42,138 nucleotides of DNA from a virus, in the IMG/VR virus record IMGVR_UViG_3300009537_000051, positions 1 to 42,138 of that record. One strand, 5' to 3'. The notes below the pieces were generated by a model. The model worked only from the letters and a program-made list of their open reading frames with translations. It did no database searches and was not told the DNA's origin. The translations under genes were made by a program, and so were the position numbers. Positions 23,841 to 30,741 of the stretch are shown here, piece by piece; within the stretch, counting starts at the first letter, position 1; each line of letters begins with the position of its first letter.

Positions 23841-24856
23841 TGGCGAGGCCGGTAGGCGCAGGGGCGTTTTTAACTTCAGTGCTGAAAGACCCGCACACAA
23901 TGGAGTGGCGCATGATTCGTTTCCTCATGTGGAAAACGAACGGCCACTCCCCTACCCTGCCCTACCGAGTGGCCGAAATTGGCGACATTGACGCGCCGCC
24001 GCTTACCGACGCCCTACGCCCTGCGCCGCAAGGTCGCCCGCCGCCCTGGGAGCTGGGCGTTACCGGAGCGCGTTTGATTCTCAACGGGTTTCCTAAAGCC
24101 GGGTTGCATCTGGCGGAGCGGTTCGTCTTGCCGCTCATGCGCGCCTTTTTGGTCGAGAACTGGATCGGCGTGGTCGAACAGCATGGATGGTCAACTCGGA
24201 TAAAGCCCGACATTTCCCGAACGCTGGAGTTGGTGCGCTGGTTGGATAGCGGAACTTTTGTCAAAGGACACCTGCCCTATCACTCTGACCTGGCGGCGGA
24301 AATGGAACGCGGGCATATCGGCATGGTGTTGGTTATCCGCGATTTACGCGATGTCGCCTGTAGCATTAAGCGTCACCTGGAAAAGCCGCCCCGCGCGCAT
24401 TGGGTACATCCGGGGCGGGATGAGTTTATGACCCTGCCAGAAGGCGAAGCGCGGTTGCTGGCGGTGATAAACGGTTTTGGCGAGTATCCGGGCATGATGG
24501 AACGCTGGCGCGGTTACGCGCGCTGGCTAGAGCGCCCTTACGTATTGCCCTTACAATACGAATTTATGATGGAATGCCCGCGTTGGGCTTATGAATTAAT
24601 CGCCCGGTTTATCGTTGGGTTAGGTTTTCCGGTCAACGGGTTAACCGTCCAGATGGTGCGAGCTGATGTTGACCGGCACTGGGTATTAGTCGAGCGTTTT
24701 TTGGCTGACCCGTCCCGGAGCGCGACTTACGTGCAAGGGCGCGTGGGCGCGTGGCGCGAAGAGTTCACGCCCTCCGTGCGTCAGGCGTTCGATGATACCG
24801 GCGGGTCAGAATGGTTAGTCAGGTTAGGTTACGAACAAACGGCAGAATGGGAGTGA
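23840..24856 (+). CDS. Sulfotransferase, 338 aa
   Basis: The three landmarks of PAPS-dependent sulfotransferases are visible. GFPKAGLHL at residues 83-91 is a variant of the PKSGTT 5'-phosphosulfate loop. VIRDLRDVACS at 165-175 matches the 3'-phosphate-binding RDPRDVxVS. GRVGAWREEF at 300-309 matches the late G-x2-G-x-W motif. FVKGHLPY at 140-147 fits the strand with the catalytic-region histidine. It would move sulfate from PAPS to a hydroxyl or amine on a sugar, lipid or protein. It begins with GTG, coupled to virion gene 23445 and four bases before virion gene 24860, so it is late-expressed. The acceptor is unknown. Confidence 0.85.
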   Translation: MARPVGAGAFLTSVLKDPHTMEWRMIRFLMWKTNGHSPTLPYRVAEIGDIDAPPLTDALRPAPQGRPPPWELGVTGARLILNGFPKAGLHLAERFVLPLMRAFLVENWIGVVEQHGWSTRIKPDISRTLELVRWLDSGTFVKGHLPYHSDLAAEMERGHIGMVLVIRDLRDVACSIKRHLEKPPRAHWVHPGRDEFMTLPEGEARLLAVINGFGEYPGMMERWRGYARWLERPYVLPLQYEFMMECPRWAYELIARFIVGLGFPVNGLTVQMVRADVDRHWVLVERFLADPSRSATYVQGRVGAWREEFTPSVRQAFDDTGGSEWLVRLGYEQTAEWE

Positions 24857-24859
24857 GAC

Positions 24860-25276
24860 ATGGCAGGTTCCTTCAGTGATTTTCTGGAATTGGAAGTGCT
24901 CGACCACGTGTGGGGCAACGCGGCTTACACCGCGCCCGGTACCCACTGGTTCGGGTTGTGGACGGCGGCGTTGGATGATACCAGCACCGGGTCAACCGCT
25001 AACGAAGTGACCGGCAACGGATACGCCCGGCAGTCGCTAGCCAATAACGCGACCAACTTTCCGGCGGCGGCGGCGGGCGCAAAGGCCAACGGCGTGGCAG
25101 TCACCGGTTGGGCGGCGGCGGGCGGTAACTGGGGCACGGTGACTTATCTGGGTAACGTTGACGCCTCGACTACCGGCAACATGCTCGGTTGGTCAGATTT
25201 GACGGTGAGCAAGGTGATTAACGACGGAGACAGCGCGTCAATTGCCATAGGCGATTATGACGTGACTCTTACGTAA
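24860..25276 (+). CDS. Virion structural protein, tail-fibre-related family, 138 aa
   Basis: The pattern HWFGLWTAALDDTSTGST, NEVTGNGYARQSLANNATNF, and NWGTVTYLGNVDAS followed by NMLGWSDLTVSKVINDGDS closely follows a small phage family often annotated as tail fibre or minor structural protein. It is predicted to be all beta. It lies after the sulfotransferase and before the connector genes. Confidence 0.7.
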   Translation: MAGSFSDFLELEVLDHVWGNAAYTAPGTHWFGLWTAALDDTSTGSTANEVTGNGYARQSLANNATNFPAAAAGAKANGVAVTGWAAAGGNWGTVTYLGNVDASTTGNMLGWSDLTVSKVINDGDSASIAIGDYDVTLT

Positions 25277-25325
25277 CAAAGTGAGGTGCGGCAATAGAAG
25301 GGGTATCACCAGTGGGAGAGGAACT

Positions 25326-25634
25326 ATGATAGACTCGCCTCTGGACATTTTACTGGTCATGTTCCAGGAAGACCGTTACTTCTGGGCGGTTCTGGATGAC
25401 GAACGGCATAAAGTGGATTGTCGGTTTTGCGGTGGCGTTGGAGACCGTCCGGAGAACGTCCAACACCTGACCGGCTGCGTTATCGAGTTGGCGGTAAAGA
25501 TGCTCATGTCCGACCAGGCGTATCTTGAGCGGGTGAACGGGCGCCCGCCCCGGCGCGTTTACCGGGGTACGGCTACGCTTACCGTCTGGCGGCGGGGCGC
25601 GTGGAAGGATACCAAGTGGCTGCGCCCCAAATAA
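25326..25634 (+). CDS. Hypothetical protein with C2HC zinc-like motif, 102 aa
   Basis: ATG 25326 has GAGAGGA upstream; the frame extends to 25281 without a better start. Residues about 30-52 (CRFCGGVGDRPENVQHLTGC) hold C-x2-C...H-x3-C, a possible zinc site. The C-terminus is basic (RRVYRGTATLTVWRRGAW). Not recognised otherwise. Confidence 0.6.
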   Translation: MIDSPLDILLVMFQEDRYFWAVLDDERHKVDCRFCGGVGDRPENVQHLTGCVIELAVKMLMSDQAYLERVNGRPPRRVYRGTATLTVWRRGAWKDTKWLRPK

Positions 25635-25978
25635 AGTGGCGCGTGTATTATGATGGCGGTAGTGTCGTTGATAATACCACTCATGCATTGAACGACCTGC
25701 CTGTTTTCGGCGTGATTGCCATTAATGAGCAAGACGATACCTACAACCGTAACACGCTCCACAATGCCGATTATTATCTGCGTCATGTTGATGGCTATTG
25801 GCTCCCGCTCGATTGGATGGGGTTTGTTGACCATTGCCTGCATAAGCGCGATATGATTGAGGCGCTTTTAGTCGGGCGCTACATTGGCAATGACGCCTAT
25901 AATCAGATCATGACTACTGTGACCAATGACGCTGATTTTCTTCCCCCTACCCGATCACGGGGAAGATTTGAACGGTAG
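25616..25978 (+). CDS. Hypothetical virion-block protein, 120 aa, GTG start
   Basis: GTG 25616 is preceded by GGAAGGA at 25603-25609. It begins MAAPQIKWRVYYDGGSVVDN and has alternating beta-strand pattern with many aromatic residues (YYLRHVDGYWLPLDWMGFVD). It resembles small proteins found between head and tail genes in other phages, but no function is known. Confidence 0.6.
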   Translation: MAAPQIKWRVYYDGGSVVDNTTHALNDLPVFGVIAINEQDDTYNRNTLHNADYYLRHVDGYWLPLDWMGFVDHCLHKRDMIEALLVGRYIGNDAYNQIMTTVTNDADFLPPTRSRGRFER

Positions 25979-25981
25979 ATT

Positions 25982-27760
25982 ATGTCCAATTTAACCAGCA
26001 CTTGTACCGGGTTCCGCTACCGGAATGATGATAACGATGAGGTTAACGCCACCTGGATTTACAATGTAGACACCGATGGCGACCTTAATGTTGATACCAT
26101 CTACCGGATGCGCCAGGAACTGACCGGGTCGGTTACCTCTCGCAATAATATCTCGTTGCAATGGGAATATAACTGGTCAGGCAGTCCCGGTTGGAATAAT
26201 GTAACCACTTCAGCCGCGCCTATTCAGGCGGTGGCTAGCGCAGAAACCAGTTGGACAATCACTGACGGCGATGACTGCACCCAACTCTTAGGCGGCGGCG
26301 GTAGTTTTGAGACTTCCAACGCCGGGTATACTGAGGACGGCACGGCAGGCGGCGCTGCCCTGGACTGGACGGTAAATTATCTGGTCGAAACGGAATTGTG
26401 TTTCCAGATACCCGCCGCCCAGGTATCTGATAACGATACAATCCAGCTTCGCGTTACCGCAGTAGGCCAAGACAATACCTACACTACTACGCCTACCATC
26501 AGCGTCAATGAAGCGGGCACGTTACACGCTATCGCCGGGGTGGTAAACGGCGTAGGCAGCGTTACGGCGGCGCTTACCGCCGATCACCCGTTGGCCGGTG
26601 TGGTTAATGCAGTCTCAACGGTTGCCGCCAACGTCACCAAACTGGCGGTACAAATTGCCGGTGTGGTGAACGGCGTCTCCACTGTTGCGGGCGCGTTAAC
26701 CGCCAGTCATACGATAACCGGTCAAGCCGATGGCGTTGCTGCCGTTGCCGGGGCGTTGACTGCCCAATATGTGTTGGCCGGACAAACGGACGGCGCGGCG
26801 ACAGTCGCCGTTGCGTTAACTACGCAAGGGTTGCAAGAAATCGCTGGCGTCGTTAATGGGGTATCGACTGTCGCCGCCGGTGTGACCGTTGCTCATTCAT
26901 TGGCGGGCGCGGTTAACGCGGTAAGCAGCGCCAGCGCCGCGCTCACCGCTCAACATCCTCTGGCGGCTGTGATTAACGCTGTTTCTACCGTCGCTGCCAA
27001 TGTCACCCGTTCCGTTCAGGCTATCGCCGGGATTGTTAACGGCAGCGCCAGCGTTACCGGCGCGTTGACCGCCCAACATCCTCTGGCGGGGGTTGTAGAC
27101 GGTACGGGTACGGTGACGGTTGCGTTAACGGTAAGCGGCGGCACGTTGCATAACCTGGCTGGCGTGGTTAGCGGCGTTGGGGCGGTCACGGGTGACATCA
27201 CCGTCGCCCATCCGGTAGCGGGCGTTATTAATGGCGTGGGTAATGTCACGGCGGCGTTAACGGCGGCGCATCCTCTGGCCTCTGTGAGCGATGGAACGGC
27301 CAGCGTATCCGGCGCGTTAACCGCGTTACACCCCCTCGCTGGCGCGGTAAACGGCGTGAGCAGCGTCACCGGCGCGGCGGGTGTGAACCGGGGGCTTGCC
27401 GGGGTTGTCGCTGGCGCGGCTACGGTATCGGGCGCGCTCACCGCCCAACACCCGCTCGCTGGACTGGTTAATGGTCAGGCGACGGTGAGCGGTGTATTAT
27501 CCGCCCATCATGCTATCGCCGGGGTTGTGACTGGAACTGGCAGCGCGGCGGGGGCGCTTACAATTACGCTGGCGGGGTTGAATCAGTTGGCGGCGGTGGT
27601 CGCTGGCGTGTCTACGGTATCGGTGACGTTCTCGGAGAATACGCCTGGTACGGTGACGGCTACTGCCGAGTTGGACGGCGTAATAATGACGGGAATTGAA
27701 TTGAATGGTACAATAGAGGCGAGTCTAGCTGTGGAGGTATTGGACGTTGTCCTCGGATGA
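25982..27760 (+). CDS. Virion protein with eighteen 20-residue repeats, 592 aa
   Basis: Residues 1-180 form a beta domain (FRYRNDDNDEVNATW, DTIYRMRQELTG) seen at the front of other phage surface proteins. Residues about 183-555 are about 18 tandem units near 20 residues long, with consensus LAGVVNGVSTVAGALTAQH, followed by a short end domain. The regular G-V-V-N-G and L-T-A-x-H spacing suggests a beta-solenoid or stacked short strands forming a rod. It is probably a head or neck fibre. It uses almost only small residues and no cysteine in the repeats. Confidence 0.7.
   Translation: MSNLTSTCTGFRYRNDDNDEVNATWIYNVDTDGDLNVDTIYRMRQELTGSVTSRNNISLQWEYNWSGSPGWNNVTTSAAPIQAVASAETSWTITDGDDCTQLLGGGGSFETSNAGYTEDGTAGGAALDWTVNYLVETELCFQIPAAQVSDNDTIQLRVTAVGQDNTYTTTPTISVNEAGTLHAIAGVVNGVGSVTAALTADHPLAGVVNAVSTVAANVTKLAVQIAGVVNGVSTVAGALTASHTITGQADGVAAVAGALTAQYVLAGQTDGAATVAVALTTQGLQEIAGVVNGVSTVAAGVTVAHSLAGAVNAVSSASAALTAQHPLAAVINAVSTVAANVTRSVQAIAGIVNGSASVTGALTAQHPLAGVVDGTGTVTVALTVSGGTLHNLAGVVSGVGAVTGDITVAHPVAGVINGVGNVTAALTAAHPLASVSDGTASVSGALTALHPLAGAVNGVSSVTGAAGVNRGLAGVVAGAATVSGALTAQHPLAGLVNGQATVSGVLSAHHAIAGVVTGTGSAAGALTITLAGLNQLAAVVAGVSTVSVTFSENTPGTVTATAELDGVIMTGIELNGTIEASLAVEVLDVVLG
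26528..27640 (+). repeat. About 18 tandem 60-bp coding repeats
   Basis: Diverged 60-bp units coding for 20-residue repeats such as PLAGVVNAVSTVAANVTK and PLAGAVNGVSSVTGAAGVNR. Unit length is mostly exactly 20 codons, with a few units of 21-25. Divergence at DNA level suggests old duplications kept by selection on the protein. Confidence 0.8.
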
Positions 27761-28049
27761 TAACGGGAATGCAATTATTGTCGGCGCGACCCTGTATTTG
27801 GGGTTCAAGTTCTATACCCGCGCTGGCGCGTTGTCTGACCCGACCACGATAACATTCAAGCTGGAAGACCCGTCCGAGAATGTGACCACTTACGCGCTGG
27901 TCGATTTTACCAAAAACAGTACCGGGGACTATGAGATTGGCGTGAATGTTGACGAAAGCGGAGAGTGGCAGTGGTATCTCACCACCACAGGGGCGCCGAA
28001 AGTTGCCGCCAATGGCCGGTTTAGCGCAGAAGGGACGAGTGTGGTATGA
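27747..28049 (+). CDS. Small Ig-like/BppU-like virion protein, 100 aa, TTG start
   Basis: TTG 27747 is supported by GGAGG at 27733-27737 and overlaps the end of the repeat protein. The product reads like an immunoglobulin-like fold: GATLYLGFKFYTRAGALSDP, then TITFKLEDPSE and GVNVDESGEWQWYL. Similar small domains occur in baseplate/tail upper proteins. Confidence 0.6.
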   Translation: MSSDDNGNAIIVGATLYLGFKFYTRAGALSDPTTITFKLEDPSENVTTYALVDFTKNSTGDYEIGVNVDESGEWQWYLTTTGAPKVAANGRFSAEGTSVV

Positions 28050-28384
28050 CTTTCACTTACGACCCCAGCAACCCGGATAACATCACCCGCGTCCGTTTTT
28101 GGTTGCAAGATACCGACGAAGATATAATGATTTATGATGATGAAACTATTTTATTCGCCATCAGTGAGGAAACTAGTTGGCAGGCGGCGACGATTGCCCT
28201 GGTCGAGGGGATTATCCAGAAGCTAAACAGGGAACCGGATTTCCAGGCGGATTGGTTGCGCGTTGACCAGAAGCGGGCGCTAAAAGGATACGAGACGATG
28301 CTGGCGCGGTTGCGTACTAAATTCAGCATTCCGACCAGCAGCCGGGGGACTTACCAATATGTGGATAGATGGGATAGCCAATGA
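28046..28384 (+). CDS. Head-tail connector (adaptor) protein, 112 aa
   Basis: FTYDPSNPDNITRVRFWLQD followed by YDDETILFAISEE is characteristic of the small helical adaptors that bind below the portal (SPP1 gp15/HK97 gp6-like). The rest is helical (AATIALVEGIIQKLN, LKGYETMLARLRTKF). It is linked by ATGA to the next small gene. Confidence 0.75.
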   Translation: MTFTYDPSNPDNITRVRFWLQDTDEDIMIYDDETILFAISEETSWQAATIALVEGIIQKLNREPDFQADWLRVDQKRALKGYETMLARLRTKFSIPTSSRGTYQYVDRWDSQ

Positions 28385-28515
28385 CAACGACAGATGATTA
28401 TGAACTAGCCGAAGATGAGAATGATGTTTTGTGGGCGGTGTGGGAGTGGCGTTGCCGGTGTGGTCACTTTGATATTGAAGTGGGTGAAGGCAAGAGTAGA
28501 GAAATCACACAATGA
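28381..28515 (+). CDS. Zinc-binding microprotein, 44 aa
   Basis: A short acidic frame with ATGA overlap at both ends, fully embedded in the neck operon, so translation is likely. It holds WEWRCRCGHFDIEVGEGK, a C-x-C-G-H half-site, and could bind zinc as a dimer or be a remnant of a longer protein. Confidence 0.55.
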   Translation: MTTTDDYELAEDENDVLWAVWEWRCRCGHFDIEVGEGKSREITQ

Positions 28516-28901
28516 CCATACCGTATCTGCCCAACTCAATGCACGAAATGATGAAGCGCCGGGTGACCAAGTTCCTGCGAGATCGGGCAACAATCGAGCG
28601 CCAGCGTGATTTGTACGACCAGTACGGACAGGCGATGGATAGTTGGGAAATAATGGAGACGGCTGTGCCTTGCCGGGTGTTGCCTTACGAAACCACACGA
28701 GAAGGGGCGCAGATTATTGGCGAGGGTGAGCGGTTGCTGGATATTGTGGAAATCACTTTGCCGGTAGGTACAGTTATTCAGGGCGATTACCGGGTGACGC
28801 TGGCGACGGGTGAGCAGTATCATGTAAGGGAACTGCGCAGCGCGGCAACGGATAAATTGTTTATCTCTGTGCTGGCTTTTCGAGAGGTGGAGCGTGAGTA
28901 A
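28512..28901 (+). CDS. Head closure (stopper)-like protein, 129 aa
   Basis: The order and length fit the SPP1 gp16/HK97 gp7-type stopper: KFLRDRATIERQRDLYDQYG, then VPCRVLPYETTREG and DYRVTLATGEQYHVRELRS. A beta-barrel of about 120 residues is expected. It follows the adaptor and precedes the gp10-like gene. Confidence 0.75.
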   Translation: MTIPYLPNSMHEMMKRRVTKFLRDRATIERQRDLYDQYGQAMDSWEIMETAVPCRVLPYETTREGAQIIGEGERLLDIVEITLPVGTVIQGDYRVTLATGEQYHVRELRSAATDKLFISVLAFREVERE

Positions 28902-29265
28902 CGCCGATTACGAGTTGGATACTACCGGGTTAGATAACTTGATCCGCAACGCGCCTCAGGGCGTGGATGATGTGGTTAACCGGTTGGCTTATATCGCGTT
29001 GGGGATAATCCAGACCAGTTGGTCGGAACCACCTTCGGCGCCGGGCAACCCCCCGGCGATAGATACCGGCGCGCTTAACGCTTCCATGCGGGTCGCCAAA
29101 CAGGGGCACGCTCATTACATTATCGCCGACGGCGTGGAGTATGGATTTGATTTGGAGATGGGGCGCACGAACATTGCCCCGCGCCCGTTTATGAACCCGG
29201 CCATTGAGCAAGTGCGCCCGATGGTGCCGGATGAAATCAGGCGGGCGATTGCGCGATGGCTATGA
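28894..29265 (+). CDS. HK97 gp10-like neck/tail-completion protein, 123 aa
   Basis: The pattern IDTGALNASMRVAKQG followed by DGVEYGFDLEMGRTNIAPRP and FMNPAIEQVRPMVPDEI is the signature of HK97 gp10-like proteins at the head-tail joint. It starts at GTG 28894 overlapping the stopper gene by eight bases. Confidence 0.85.
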   Translation: MSNADYELDTTGLDNLIRNAPQGVDDVVNRLAYIALGIIQTSWSEPPSAPGNPPAIDTGALNASMRVAKQGHAHYIIADGVEYGFDLEMGRTNIAPRPFMNPAIEQVRPMVPDEIRRAIARWL

Positions 29266-29681
29266 TTCCGTGGGACGATGCGTCGAAGGCGATCCGCGCT
29301 CATTTAAGCAACCAGGGGGTTTGGGGTAACCGGGTACACGTCACCCAAGCGCCGGTATCCAGCAAGCGCCCTTACGTGCAGATATTTTTAGCGGGCGGCG
29401 GCGCGGCCAATATCGTCAAACAAAAAGATGCCAGTTTATTAATTGCAGTCAAAGTTATTGCGGATAGTTTATCTGAATCGCTGGTGGGAGCGGGGCAGAT
29501 TTCCGATTTACTTGACGATAACGGGGAACAGGAAGGGGGCGCTAATCCGGTGACTGGTGTGGATTTTGAAATTTCCAATATCAGTGAGGGATTAACGATT
29601 TCCTATGCCGAACCCGTTGAAAACGCCCGGTCAGTCTATCATGGCGGGGCGCAATATCGACTACGATTGGAGGTACGCTAA
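29256..29681 (+). CDS. Tail terminator-like protein, 141 aa
   Basis: Placed between gp10-like and tail-tube genes, as in siphophages, with the right length and a typical build: an N-terminal helix (DDASKAIRAHLSNQGVWGN), RPYVQIFLAGGG, and a final strand region (GAQYRLRLEVR). Comparable to SPP1 gp17/DUF3168 tail terminators. Confidence 0.7.
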   Translation: MAMIPWDDASKAIRAHLSNQGVWGNRVHVTQAPVSSKRPYVQIFLAGGGAANIVKQKDASLLIAVKVIADSLSESLVGAGQISDLLDDNGEQEGGANPVTGVDFEISNISEGLTISYAEPVENARSVYHGGAQYRLRLEVR

Positions 29682-30103
29682 TGGCTACATTGGCAGCTAA
29701 TGATGCCTATCTGGCGCTCGGCGGAACGGACGTGTCCGGTTACGCCACCGAGGGCAATCTGGAAGGCAGCGCCGACAGTAATGAGATCACCGCCGGGTTT
29801 GGGCAGGACTGGAAACAGCGCGCCGCCGGGTTACGCGATGCGTCGTTTAGCGCGACAATTGCTTATGACGTTGCTGACCACGCCACCTATATCGGCTCGT
29901 TAACGCCGGGGCAGGTAGTTTCGGTGTTATGGTGTCCGGAAGGCAATACGGGCGGCAAGCCGCGTCACTTGCAGAATATGGTGATTACCGGTTTGTCGGG
30001 GCCTAAGGTGGACGTGGAAAAGAGCGGCGTGTTCTATGAATTCTCCGCTGAAGGCGCGGACACACCGACTGCTGACCTGCAAGGTGGCGACACAGTCCCG
30101 TAA
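29681..30103 (+). CDS. Major tail (tube) protein, 140 aa
   Basis: A small beta-rich protein before the chaperone pair: LGGTDVSGYATEGNLEGSAD, LRDASFSATIAYDVADH, HLQNMVITGLSGPKVDVEK and FSAEGADTPTA match the tail-tube fold and a widespread short family of phage tail tube proteins. It shares its first base with the terminator's stop. Confidence 0.8.
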   Translation: MATLAANDAYLALGGTDVSGYATEGNLEGSADSNEITAGFGQDWKQRAAGLRDASFSATIAYDVADHATYIGSLTPGQVVSVLWCPEGNTGGKPRHLQNMVITGLSGPKVDVEKSGVFYEFSAEGADTPTADLQGGDTVP

Positions 30104-30124
30104 GGTTAAATTGAGAGGGTACTC

Positions 30125-30487
30125 ATGAATGAGAACGAAACGGCCAGCGGCGTGAACGCCAATGGCGTTAATATACCTGAAGAACAACCGGAATTCGACT
30201 GGACGAATGTTTCCTGGGGGATGGTTAAGCGGTCAATGAAAACCCAAGCGGCGTTGGAAGTGGCGATTGAACAGCGCGACGCAAAGGGCATTGACCTGGC
30301 TATGGCGGAATTCTCAGAATTCCTGGCGATGGTGACTGTATCCATTCCCCAGTCCTGGTTGGTAAGTTCCGCCCCGTCTGATTTGGATTGGGATGACGCT
30401 GAGAGCTTTGATTGGCTTAAAGGCAATCTGTTCCCGGCGTTCACTGCGGCGGTAGGACGTAGCCGTGAGGTGGCGGAAAAAAACTAG
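30125..30487 (+). CDS. Tail assembly chaperone, G-like, 120 aa
   Basis: A helical, acidic protein between the tube and tape-measure genes. The frame ends EKN-stop directly after the slippery sequence A AAA AAC, exactly where lambda-type phages shift frame to make the longer GT protein. The central helix AALEVAIEQRDAKGIDLAMA fits the family. Confidence 0.85.
   Translation: MNENETASGVNANGVNIPEEQPEFDWTNVSWGMVKRSMKTQAALEVAIEQRDAKGIDLAMAEFSEFLAMVTVSIPQSWLVSSAPSDLDWDDAESFDWLKGNLFPAFTAAVGRSREVAEKN
30478..30484 (+). promoter_or_regulatory. -1 programmed frameshift site (A AAA AAC)
   Basis: Seven A's followed by C. In frame 0 the codons are GAA AAA AAC TAG. Slipping back one base avoids the stop and enters the open frame that runs to 30738. 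This matches the X XXY YYZ rule for -1 frameshifting in siphophage tail chaperones. A G-rich secondary structure downstream is not obvious. Confidence 0.85.
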
Positions 30488-30738
30488 AGGACGCTGTTTA
30501 TAAACTGCGCAAGTTTCCCAAGCTGGTGCGGTTGGAACCGGATGAACCTTACCGGATAAACCGGGCGCGGTTGGCGGTGATCTTGCATGTCACCCCTGCT
30601 GAATTGGACGCGCAACCGGCGCAGGATATATGGGATGTGTTGGGGGTATATGCTGAGGATAACGCCGCCCAAGCGGAGCAGTTAAAACAGCGTCAGAAAC
30701 GGAACTCCCGTCCCCGCTTCCGAGGACGGCGACGATAA
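30484..30738 (+). CDS. T extension of the tail assembly chaperone (GT fusion)
   Basis: Read by a -1 shift from 30125, giving a fusion of about 204 residues. The extension starts LEDAVYKLRKFPKLVRLEPD and ends in an arginine-rich tail (RQKRNSRPRFRGRRR), which could bind the tape measure protein. The frame has only a distant GTG of its own at 30526, so independent translation is unlikely. Confidence 0.8.
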   Translation, partial: LEDAVYKLRKFPKLVRLEPDEPYRINRARLAVILHVTPAELDAQPAQDIWDVLGVYAEDNAAQAEQLKQRQKRNSRPRFRGRRR

Positions 30739-30741
30739 GGC

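Noticed and set aside
22949-23900. Long minus-strand frames opposite the beta-helix and neighbouring genes
   Set aside because: They mirror GC-rich codon positions of the plus-strand genes and lack ribosome binding sites.
30526-30738. Independent gene at GTG 30526
   Set aside because: The same frame is reached by the -1 shift at 30478-30484, the known arrangement in siphophages, and GTG 30526 has no ribosome binding site.
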